Assembly (NCBI RefSeq): GCF_001543325.1
Contig: NZ_CP013355.1
Span: 1,704,001-1,768,000, forward strand
Direction: 5' to 3'
DNA length: 64,000 bases
Source of the DNA: Lutibacter profundi
GTDB lineage: Bacteria > Bacteroidota > Bacteroidia > Flavobacteriales > Flavobacteriaceae
Below, piece by piece: positions 56,379-64,000 of this stretch (position 1 is its first letter; each line of letters opens with the position of its first letter). The notes below the pieces were generated by a model. It searched no databases, had not been told where the DNA came from, and saw only the letters and a program-made list of their open reading frames with translations. A program made the position numbers and the translations under genes.

Positions 56379-58283
56379 ATGCAAAAATTAATAGTTCGTT
56401 TTATATTCCTATTTACAACTTTAGGGTTATTTGCTCAAGATGTAATGACTCCTGAAATATTAATTCAATTAAACAAAGTTCATGGAAAGGGTATTACCAA
56501 AGATGGTAACAATTTAATTTACAGTGTTTCAAAATATAATATTGAAACAAATAGCAAATTAACAAAAACGTATATTGTTCCAATTTCTGGTGGAGAAGCT
56601 CAAATAATTAGTGATTTTGAATCTTTACTAACAGACAAAAGTATTTCTCCAAATGGAAATTATAAAATAACAACTTCAGAGATAAAATTAAAAAAAATTA
56701 CAGGACAAGATTATTACCCTGAATTAAAAAATTCTAACGTAAAAATAATTCAATCTTTAAATTATAGACATTGGGATACTTGGGAAGATGGTGCTTTTAG
56801 CCATGTTATGTATACATCTACTAAAAACAAAGGTGAGCTTATTGATATCATGGAAGGAGAACCTTTTGATTGCCCACAAAAACCCTTTGGTGGTTCAGAA
56901 GATTATACTTGGGGTCCTGATAGTGAAAACATACTATACGTAACAAAAAAATTAAGCGGAACTTCTTATGCAACAAGTACAAATACGGATATTTATAAGT
57001 ATAATTTAACTACTAAAAAAACAATAAATTTAACTGCTGAAAACAAAGGGTACGATACGAATCCTGCTTTTTCTTCAAAAGGGCAATTGGCTTGGTTACA
57101 AATGAAACGTGACGAATATGAGTCTGACAAAAATGATATTGTTGTTAAAATAAATGGCGAAACCATAAACCTAACAGCGAATTGGGATGGTACAGTTAAT
57201 AGTTTTAAATGGCAAACTGAAGGAAGTAAAATTTATTTTGTAGCTCCTGTTTTAGGTACTGTTCAATTATTTGAAATTAAAGTTCCTTCTTCTAAAAAAA
57301 ATATTGAAAGTCCGAAACAAATTACAAATGGTCAATTTGATGTGAGTGGAATAGTAGGGCAATCAAAAAACACAATGGTTGTTAGTAGAAGAGATATGAA
57401 TCACGCATCTGAGTTATACACTGTAAATTTATCAACTGGTAAAATGAAGCAATTAACCCATGAAAATGATGCTATTTATAACAGTATTAAGTTAGGAAAA
57501 GTAACCAAAAGAATGGTTAAAACAACCGATGGTAAACACATGCTTTCTTGGGTTATTTATCCTCCAAACTTTGATTCATCAAAAAAATATCCAACTTTAT
57601 TATACTGCCAAGGTGGGCCACAAGGAGCTTTAAGTCAGTTTTATTCTTTTAGATGGAATTTCCAATTAATGGCTGCTAATGGCTATATTATTATTGCTCC
57701 AAACAGAAGAGGAATGCCAGGTTATGGCGTTGAATGGAATGAACAAATTAGCAAAGATTATGGCGGACAAAATATGGAAGATTATTTAGCTGCCATTGAT
57801 GATATTTCAAAAGAACCGTACGTTGATACCAATCGTTTAGGAGCGGTAGGAGCCAGCTATGGTGGTTATTCTGTATTTTATTTAGCAGCTATTCACGAGG
57901 GGAGATTTAAAACTTTTATTTCACATGATGGTATTTTTGACTGGAGAAGCATGTATGGCACAACAGAAGAATTATTTTTTGTGAATTGGGATTTAGGAGG
58001 TGCTTATTGGGATAAAAATAATGCTGTTGCACAAAAATCATATACGGAGTTTAACCCAGCTGAAAAGGTTGAAAAATGGAATACCCCAATTATGATAATT
58101 CAAGGTGGAATAGATTACAGAGTTCCTATTGGTCAAGGGTTAGCTGCTTTTCAAGCCGCGCAACTACAAGGTATTAAAAGTAAATTACTGTTTTTTCCAA
58201 ATGAAAATCATTGGGTTTTAAACGGCCAAAATAGCTTAATTTGGCAACGAGAATTTTATAAATGGTTAAAAGAAACCTTATAG
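56379..58283 (+). CDS. S9-family prolyl oligopeptidase-like peptidase
   Basis: A 634-residue exported peptidase with signal peptide ending LGLFAQD. The N-terminal part (about 20-370) is a WD40-like beta-propeller. The hydrolase domain has GASYGGYS with S493, D579 in GGIDYRVP and H611 in NENHWV. The SYGGY elbow is the classical acylaminoacyl/oligopeptidase form, unlike the other S9 gene at 8657. It probably trims peptides in the periplasm. A bidirectional hairpin follows. Confidence 0.9.
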   Translation: MQKLIVRFIFLFTTLGLFAQDVMTPEILIQLNKVHGKGITKDGNNLIYSVSKYNIETNSKLTKTYIVPISGGEAQIISDFESLLTDKSISPNGNYKITTSEIKLKKITGQDYYPELKNSNVKIIQSLNYRHWDTWEDGAFSHVMYTSTKNKGELIDIMEGEPFDCPQKPFGGSEDYTWGPDSENILYVTKKLSGTSYATSTNTDIYKYNLTTKKTINLTAENKGYDTNPAFSSKGQLAWLQMKRDEYESDKNDIVVKINGETINLTANWDGTVNSFKWQTEGSKIYFVAPVLGTVQLFEIKVPSSKKNIESPKQITNGQFDVSGIVGQSKNTMVVSRRDMNHASELYTVNLSTGKMKQLTHENDAIYNSIKLGKVTKRMVKTTDGKHMLSWVIYPPNFDSSKKYPTLLYCQGGPQGALSQFYSFRWNFQLMAANGYIIIAPNRRGMPGYGVEWNEQISKDYGGQNMEDYLAAIDDISKEPYVDTNRLGAVGASYGGYSVFYLAAIHEGRFKTFISHDGIFDWRSMYGTTEELFFVNWDLGGAYWDKNNAVAQKSYTEFNPAEKVEKWNTPIMIIQGGIDYRVPIGQGLAAFQAAQLQGIKSKLLFFPNENHWVLNGQNSLIWQREFYKWLKETL

Positions 58284-58302
58284 CTTCAACTGAACCTTAA
58301 AA

Positions 58303-58329
58303 TTAGGTAGCGAATTTATCGCTATCTAA
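58303..58329. terminator. Bidirectional terminator between convergent genes
   Basis: TTAGGTAGCGA (58303-58313) pairs with TCGCTATCTAA (58319-58329) with one G-T wobble and a five-base loop. It sits between the S9 peptidase and the DUF5689 lipoprotein genes. No long T run follows on either strand. Confidence 0.65.
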
Positions 58330-58341
58330 CTTCTATAAAAC

Positions 58342-60408
58342 CTATCTTTCTCTAGGGTTAAAATTTATTGGTGCGTTTTGAGGTGTATTTGGGTTTGAAA
58401 TTAGACCATTAGAAGCTTTTGAATAAATAACCCACTCACTTACTGTAAATGCTGTATTTGGTTCTGTTATTTCTATATTTCTAATAGCTCTGCCATCTAA
58501 ATATTCCCAATTAGTACCATTGCCATCTTCACCAATAACACCAAAAATATCTATTGTGTTTTCTGTATTATCAACCAATTCATATACATCATCACCATTG
58601 CCTGAAATATATGATGATTCTATATCTGAAATATCATTAAAAATAGCTTCATAACCTGTATTTGCAATAATTATAAATCCACCAGCTTGAATGGTAATAT
58701 CACCTAATTCAACTGGAGAACCAGAAATTGTTGTTGAACCATTTACATATTTATTCAATTTCCAACCTGTTAGGTTTATTTCTGAATCTCCTGCATTGTA
58801 CAATTCAACAAAACGTGATGAAACACTATTTTTTGGGTCGGCAACTTCAGTAATTATTATTTTAGGAATAATTATTGGGCAAACTTCAAAATCTTCATTA
58901 AACTGAACGTCATTCAAAGCTCTTATTTCTAAATTATTACTTAAAATTCCTGTTATTTTGCCATGCCCTTCTGGAAACAACTCATGGGCGAAAATTGCAT
59001 CTCCATTAGTAAAAACAGAAAGTTTTATAATTTCTCCACAAGTTTCAAGTGTTCTTGTACCATTATTATTTCCTGTAAAATACGTAAATGCTTTTCCCAA
59101 TTCACTTTCAACTAATTGAACATCTAATATAGTTACTAATGTATTTTCATGACTAGAGCTTAACGCTTCTGATATTAAAATTTCTTTTGGAGTTATCTCA
59201 AAATTTTCTCCACTATTGTATATAAAACTACCTATTTCTTCAGCATCAATTTTTGTGATTTTGTTTCCACTTGGATAGCCTACTGTTAAAACTCCATTAT
59301 TTTTTGACATATATAGTTTATCTAATTTTACAAAAACTTTGTCGCCAATATTATATTGTTCAAAAATAGCGTCACTTTCAATCAAAATTTGTATTCCTGT
59401 AGTTGGATTTTCAATAGCGTCTTGTATTACTAATTTTTCCTTAAAATTGCGATTTTCATCACTTGAAACAACATACCCTTCTATTATATAATTATTGTTT
59501 ATACCAAATTCAACTGTAGTTCCTTGGTATAATTCTTTAATTTCTGAAAGAGTAATATTGGGTGTAAATACATTGGAATAAGCACACCGTTGCTCTATAA
59601 AATTCACATCTTCTTCATCTCTTAAATACAGTTGAAAATCATCATAAAAATTACCTAAAACAGCTACTATACTACCTCTTCCTTCTGGTAATAATTTATT
59701 TTTAAAGCTAGAGAAACCACTATTTCTAATGGGTACCTCACCAACCAAATTACAATTACTATTAAAACTTTCTAACATTCTGTTTACAGTTTCAGTGTTT
59801 TCAATGTTAGCATAAGACAATCCTAAATCATTAGATTTAAATTGTACATTTTCAATTTCAATTAGCATTTCTAGCATATTTTTACTCAATGCTGAGATAG
59901 TCACTTTTTTTGGAATTATTTCAGCAACTTCACACGAACGAAAAATATGATTTTTTACTTTAAATGATGAAATACGAGCCAATTCACCACCAACAGCTTG
60001 TCCAATTTGGATACTTCCAAAAGTGTATCCTACTGCCAATCCTTTTAATTTAATATAAATTTTACGCCCTATATCGTATTTGGTGTATAAATTTGTTTCA
60101 TCAATAGCAATTTTAATTGCTGAAGTTGGATTTTCTGGCTTGTCTTGTATTGATAGTGTTTTGTAAATATTTCCAGATTTATCACTAGAAACCACATACC
60201 CTTCAATAACAACATCCGTATCAATAACTATTGCATTACCATAAGTATACATGTCTTTTACTTGCTGAAGTGTATTGGTGACAGTAATATTTGGTTCATT
60301 ACAACTAATTGTGGGTGTTAAAAAATTTTGATCTTTTACACAATTCGTAAATAGGTTAACTAACAGTAATAGCCCTATTATTTTTTGTTGGTTTTTATAA
60401 ATTTTCAT
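58342..60408 (-). CDS. Lipoprotein with duplicated DUF5689 domains and a lamin-tail domain
   Basis: A 688-residue lipoprotein with lipobox TNC (Cys23). Two similar DUF5689 modules follow (about 40-275 and 285-515); each has a V-I-E-G-Y-V-V-S-S-D core, an IQDxxENPTxxIxI segment and a K-(I/V)-(Y/F)-(I/V)-K-L strand. The last part (about 515-650) looks like a lamin-tail domain with ITEVADPKNSVSSRFVELYNAG. Such domains bind nucleic acid or other polymers; catalytic motifs are absent. It is ten bases after the TonB receptor gene, so it is probably its surface partner. Confidence 0.82.
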   Translation of the reverse strand: MKIYKNQQKIIGLLLLVNLFTNCVKDQNFLTPTISCNEPNITVTNTLQQVKDMYTYGNAIVIDTDVVIEGYVVSSDKSGNIYKTLSIQDKPENPTSAIKIAIDETNLYTKYDIGRKIYIKLKGLAVGYTFGSIQIGQAVGGELARISSFKVKNHIFRSCEVAEIIPKKVTISALSKNMLEMLIEIENVQFKSNDLGLSYANIENTETVNRMLESFNSNCNLVGEVPIRNSGFSSFKNKLLPEGRGSIVAVLGNFYDDFQLYLRDEEDVNFIEQRCAYSNVFTPNITLSEIKELYQGTTVEFGINNNYIIEGYVVSSDENRNFKEKLVIQDAIENPTTGIQILIESDAIFEQYNIGDKVFVKLDKLYMSKNNGVLTVGYPSGNKITKIDAEEIGSFIYNSGENFEITPKEILISEALSSSHENTLVTILDVQLVESELGKAFTYFTGNNNGTRTLETCGEIIKLSVFTNGDAIFAHELFPEGHGKITGILSNNLEIRALNDVQFNEDFEVCPIIIPKIIITEVADPKNSVSSRFVELYNAGDSEINLTGWKLNKYVNGSTTISGSPVELGDITIQAGGFIIIANTGYEAIFNDISDIESSYISGNGDDVYELVDNTENTIDIFGVIGEDGNGTNWEYLDGRAIRNIEITEPNTAFTVSEWVIYSKASNGLISNPNTPQNAPINFNPRER

Positions 60409-60418
60409 AGCTTAAATT

Positions 60419-63178
60419 TTAAAATCTCATATATAAATTTAAATAATATGATGTATTGTTTCCATACCAATATTTGGGGCCAAAAATTGGTTTATCTAAT
60501 TGTTTGTCTTGTTTTAGTTCAGGGTAATTTGCATTTCTAGATTGTTCAAAACCTCCTGTTTTAAACAGTTTACCTAGTACATTGTTAACACTTAGAAAAA
60601 ACCCAACATAATTATGATTCACCAGCCAGGATTTACCCCCTACAATATTCACTAAAAAGGCAGCATCAAACTTTTCTTGATTTAATAATGAATTTACTTG
60701 CTCTTGAGTAACTTGAACTCCTGTTTCTTCATCAACAAATGGAATCCCATCTGAATCTGTAAAAAAATTGTTGGTGCGTAATAATGGAGAAATATCTAAA
60801 TAGTTATTTGATAAAAGATTTGCATTTGCTTGAAACCACCAAAAATTAGGATCTCTATACTCAAATCCTAATGAATAAGCACGTTGAGGCGTTCCAGAAA
60901 TACGATAATTTTTTAAATAGGAAATTCCAAAATCACTGTCTTCTCCAATAAAACTTTCTGATTGAATATACAGTTGAGGGTTATTATCATACGTGTATTG
61001 CCCCAAAGAACCTGCTAATAATAGCTTTATTTCTGGCGTAACTTGGTATTCAAAACTTAACTCAGCTCCTATATTTTTTTTATCGACACCTGTAATAATT
61101 TCATTTACAAAATCGGCTTGATTCCCTAACAAACCTTCTGCAAAAAAGAAAGATGTTTCAATAGTATTATTAAATTTTGTGTAATAAGCAGTTACTCTTG
61201 TTTGAATTTTTGGAAGCCTTAAAACATAACTTATATCTCCTGTTACAATTTTTTCACTAAATAAATTTGGCACAATATTATTATTTACCCTTGCGTTTGA
61301 AAAAGTAGTTTTAATTGTTGGAGCATTTGAAATATAAGCACCATTTAACGTTAATAAATGACGTCCCGTGAATTTATAGGTTATTCCTCCTTTTGCACTA
61401 AAATCGAAAAAAAATTGTTTGTTGCTTTTCCCAAAAGAATTGTTTGAATATGTTCCATTTTGATACAATCCATCACGTTGATAATTTGTGCTTTTAACGT
61501 TAACACCTAGAAAGTAATCTAATTTTCTTTTAGTAATTTGTATTTGTGAAAAAAAACTTGCTATTGATGCTTTTATCTTATAGTTGTATTGAAATTTTTC
61601 ATTAACACCTACTCTTTTATTAGGGTTGTTTAAATCATTTTGTTGTGCATCACCCTCAGCGTATTGGTCTAAATCTACAAAAGTATTACCTCCTAACAAA
61701 TCTAACATATTTGCATAATTGCTAGAATTTAAATTTTTATAGGTAACACCTATATTTAAATTTAAATTATTAGTTAAAACTGCATTGTACGTTGTGTTAA
61801 ATGTAACTTGAGAATCATCAAGGCTATCTTCATACAAATAATACAATGAGTTGCTATTAATTGTATTTATTTCGTACATTTCATTCCAATTCAATTGTCC
61901 ATTATTTAAAATTTCTTGTTCGGCTAAATACGCATTTTCAAAATCCAAATTATCACTGTAACGCAAAAAACTACTAGGTAATTTTTTCCAATATGTTGGG
62001 TCTGGGTTTGGAGCATTAAAATAGCCTAACCTACTATTTCCAATATGCCCAAATTGGTATGCCAATGTAGTTTTTAAAGAACTTTTTTTAGTTGTATAAT
62101 AATAACTTAACATTAGAACTGGTTCAACAATTTCTTTAATACGTGAGTTCCTGCTATCACCTTGTTGATTACCCCAATATGAATTGTATCTATATCCTTT
62201 TAAATCATAAACTTCTTGCGTATTTGGTGATGATTTTCCTCTTCTATTTGGCGCTACAAAAACCGTTAAATTTAAACTGTGTTTACTATTTAGTTTTTTC
62301 TCTACCGCTAAAAAGGTTGCCCAAGCATTGTATGACGTTCCTTCAAAATACCCTTCATTAGCAATTCTACGAGAGGTTGAAACTACAAAAGCCCAATTAT
62401 TTTTATTTAAACCTGTTGCATAAGTTGCCATTAATCTACCTGTATAACTTTTATTGGTTGAAGACAACGAAATTTTTGATACCTTTTGATAATCAGAAGC
62501 CCTTGTACTAAAATTAGTAGTTCCTAATATTCCTCCAAAAGTAATTGACGAAGGTGCAATTCCGTTTGTAAACTCCTGATTTCTAAATGCATCATTTAAA
62601 CCGCCCCAATTACTCCACTGAGGTCTGCCATCATATAATTTATTCATTTCAATACCATTAATCAAAATGGTTCCATAACTAGAATCGTAACCCCGAACTT
62701 TAAACCATGCCTGACTAAAATTGTAGGCTGCTGCCTTTAAATAATTATCTTTAGAAGACTGAAATAAACCGGCTATATATTCTGAACTACGCTCTCCATC
62801 ATCTAGCAAATCATCATCCGATAAAGAAATAGTAGCTGTTTCCTGAGGTTCAAAAATTTCTTTATACAAAAAAATAACACCTAGGTTATAAATTTCATCT
62901 TCAAAAGCATTAACATTAATTGGTGTATTTTGTGTTTCAAAACCTTTAAAAATAAATTGTAAAACCATATTTCCTTTCGGAAGATTCTCAATACTAAATT
63001 CTCCTTCAGATTTAGTTTCTGTAAAAAATGGAGTACCTTTAATTTTAACCATTACCCCTTTTAAAGGTCTTTCTGAAGTGGCCTCAATAACCTTTCCTTT
63101 AAGTGTAATTACTGTTTGTGAAGTTACATTTATTGTACAGCACAGCCATACAATAGTAGTAATAACTATTATTTTCAT
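60419..63178 (-). CDS. TonB-dependent outer-membrane receptor paired with DUF5689 lipoprotein
   Basis: A 919-residue receptor with signal peptide (MKIIVITTIVWLCCTINVTSQ), a carboxypeptidase-regulatory-like domain (about 22-105, TLKGKVIEATSERPLKGV), a plug (about 125-235, with ILINGIEMNKLYDGRPQWS and GGILGTTNFSTRAS) and a large barrel ending in aromatic residues (SYYLNLYMRF). It heads a two-gene operon with the DUF5689 lipoprotein. An exported EEP hydrolase is encoded divergently 130 bases away. The trio suggests uptake of a phosphate- or nucleotide-containing substrate, by inference. Confidence 0.88.
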   Translation of the reverse strand: MKIIVITTIVWLCCTINVTSQTVITLKGKVIEATSERPLKGVMVKIKGTPFFTETKSEGEFSIENLPKGNMVLQFIFKGFETQNTPINVNAFEDEIYNLGVIFLYKEIFEPQETATISLSDDDLLDDGERSSEYIAGLFQSSKDNYLKAAAYNFSQAWFKVRGYDSSYGTILINGIEMNKLYDGRPQWSNWGGLNDAFRNQEFTNGIAPSSITFGGILGTTNFSTRASDYQKVSKISLSSTNKSYTGRLMATYATGLNKNNWAFVVSTSRRIANEGYFEGTSYNAWATFLAVEKKLNSKHSLNLTVFVAPNRRGKSSPNTQEVYDLKGYRYNSYWGNQQGDSRNSRIKEIVEPVLMLSYYYTTKKSSLKTTLAYQFGHIGNSRLGYFNAPNPDPTYWKKLPSSFLRYSDNLDFENAYLAEQEILNNGQLNWNEMYEINTINSNSLYYLYEDSLDDSQVTFNTTYNAVLTNNLNLNIGVTYKNLNSSNYANMLDLLGGNTFVDLDQYAEGDAQQNDLNNPNKRVGVNEKFQYNYKIKASIASFFSQIQITKRKLDYFLGVNVKSTNYQRDGLYQNGTYSNNSFGKSNKQFFFDFSAKGGITYKFTGRHLLTLNGAYISNAPTIKTTFSNARVNNNIVPNLFSEKIVTGDISYVLRLPKIQTRVTAYYTKFNNTIETSFFFAEGLLGNQADFVNEIITGVDKKNIGAELSFEYQVTPEIKLLLAGSLGQYTYDNNPQLYIQSESFIGEDSDFGISYLKNYRISGTPQRAYSLGFEYRDPNFWWFQANANLLSNNYLDISPLLRTNNFFTDSDGIPFVDEETGVQVTQEQVNSLLNQEKFDAAFLVNIVGGKSWLVNHNYVGFFLSVNNVLGKLFKTGGFEQSRNANYPELKQDKQLDKPIFGPKYWYGNNTSYYLNLYMRF

Positions 63179-63277
63179 TAGCTTTTTTTTTAAAAGTAAT
63201 CATTTTTATCATACTACTAAAATTCTATAACCAAAAATATTATACCGGTGCTTTTATTGAGACTCAAACTTTGTTAG

Positions 63278-63285
63278 TATCTTTG
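63278..63285 (+). promoter_or_regulatory. -7 promoter element for the second endonuclease-family gene
   Basis: TATCTTTG matches TAnnTTTG, 23 bases before the ATG at 63309; a TTG at 63257-63259 lies 18 bases upstream as a possible -33 element. Confidence 0.6.
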
Positions 63286-63308
63286 CCTCTTTATATATTC
63301 AAATACCT

Positions 63309-64000
63309 ATGAAACGTTTTTCTTTAATATTCGCTTTTTTTCTTATAACATCATCTGCTATTTTCAGTCAGGAAAACTACCAGATTAAAACCATTGCTTT
63401 TTATAATTTAGAAAATTTGTTTGACACTATTAATGACCCCACTAAAAATGATGAAGCAAGTCCTATTATGGAAATTAAAGGAAATAGGAGTAAAATTTAT
63501 GAGAAGAAACTAAATAATATGGCAAAAGTACTTTCTGAAATAGGGGTAAAAGAAGCTAAAAATAGCCCAGTTATTATTGGTGTTGCTGAAATTGAAAATC
63601 ATAAAGTATTAGAAGATTTAGTAAACACTAGTTATTTGAAAAATAAGAAATATAGTATTATTCAATATGATTCTCCAGATTTAAGAGGAATTGATGTTGC
63701 TTTACTATATCAAGAAAAGTATTTTAAACCAATTTCTCATGAAACTTTTGAATTAAAATTATGGGACGAGAATGGTATGCGAATTTACACCAGAGATCAA
63801 TTATTAGTGTCTGGTTATTTAGATAATGAGTTAATTTATATTATTGTAAATCACTGGCCTTCAAGAAGAGGTGGTGAGAAAAAAAGTAGATCTAAAAGAG
63901 AAAAAGCGGCCTATTTAAATACTCAAATAATTGAAAAAATTAAATTAAGCAACCCAAATCCTAAAATAATTATTATGGGCGATTTAAATGATGACCCCAC
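63309..64000 (+). CDS. Exported endonuclease/exonuclease/phosphatase family protein (3' end cut by the window)
   Basis: Open from ATG 63309 to the right edge, 230 codons. The signal peptide MKRFSLIFAFFLITSSAIFSQ directs export. EEP active-site landmarks follow: FYNLENLFDT, GVAEIENHKVLEDL, DLRGIDVALLY, VNHWPSRRGG and IIMGDLNDDP. It is a clear paralog of the protein at 55268. The final catalytic SDH lies outside the window. It is divergent from the TonB receptor-DUF5689 operon. Confidence 0.85.
   Translation, partial: MKRFSLIFAFFLITSSAIFSQENYQIKTIAFYNLENLFDTINDPTKNDEASPIMEIKGNRSKIYEKKLNNMAKVLSEIGVKEAKNSPVIIGVAEIENHKVLEDLVNTSYLKNKKYSIIQYDSPDLRGIDVALLYQEKYFKPISHETFELKLWDENGMRIYTRDQLLVSGYLDNELIYIIVNHWPSRRGGEKKSRSKREKAAYLNTQIIEKIKLSNPNPKIIIMGDLNDDP

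Overview
The window is chromosomal DNA from a member of the Bacteroidota, most likely a marine or aquatic Flavobacteriaceae. The evidence is very AT-rich coding sequence, almost no Shine-Dalgarno sites, and many starts preceded 18-40 bases upstream by the Bacteroidota -7 element TAnnTTTG. TonB-dependent receptors carry carboxypeptidase-like N-terminal domains, there is a type IX secretion (T9SS) C-terminal sorting domain, the lipoproteins are of Bacteroidota type, and typical families (DUF4286, DUF2480, DUF3078, DUF5689) are present. No genus can be named from the sequence alone. No rRNA, tRNA, CRISPR array, prophage or intact insertion sequence was seen. Most of the window is core genome.

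Layout. 1-2.0 kb: the 3' end of a small membrane transporter gene, panE, then a decayed stretch holding a broken DtxR-type metal regulator next to a broken IS481-type transposase. 2.0-6.4 kb: a lipoprotein, a VIT/CCC1 metal transporter, and the ferrous iron operon feoA-feoB-small Cys-rich membrane protein behind a strong palindromic operator. 6.4-11.2 kb: an SCO-type copper/thiol protein, the RseP site-2 protease and a DPP-IV-like peptidase, with a 137-base nested palindromic repeat between the last two. 11.3-16.1 kb: atpD-atpC and a TonB receptor. 16.2-20.9 kb: a large secreted T9SS metalloprotease and a fibronectin-like lipoprotein read from one transcript. 21-31.6 kb: housekeeping genes (ribF, serS, a TPR protein, DUF4286-rsmA-mgtE, an RNA methyltransferase, mutS). 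31.6-38.6 kb: TatA, an O-methyltransferase, an ECF sigma factor with a zinc-finger partner, and two histidine kinases, one with six PAS domains. 38.8-47.5 kb: panB with a coupled hydroxyacid dehydrogenase, a TM2 protein, a fused two-domain acyltransferase of the OlsF type, GNAT-aspartate kinase, fbp, superoxide dismutase and an EamA permease. 47.5-55.1 kb: a PurF-type amidotransferase, a PfkB kinase, SufE-SufT-DUF2480, DUF3078, a CNNM/CBS protein and HflX. 55.2-64 kb: two endonuclease/exonuclease/phosphatase paralogs flanking a secreted S9 peptidase and a TonB receptor-DUF5689 lipoprotein pair.

The genes form several functional groups: iron handling (feo, VIT, a lost DtxR regulator, SufE/SufT, SOD), pantothenate synthesis (panE and panB), protein turnover at the envelope (RseP, two S9 peptidases, the T9SS metalloprotease), and outer-membrane uptake (two TonB receptors). 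The least ordinary items are the disrupted DtxR gene beside iron genes, the paired palindromes at the feo promoter, the nested repeat at 8.5 kb, a 47-codon gene tail-overlapping serS, and the nuclease/TonB/DUF5689 locus at the right end. I do not see a clearly new defence or mobile system here.
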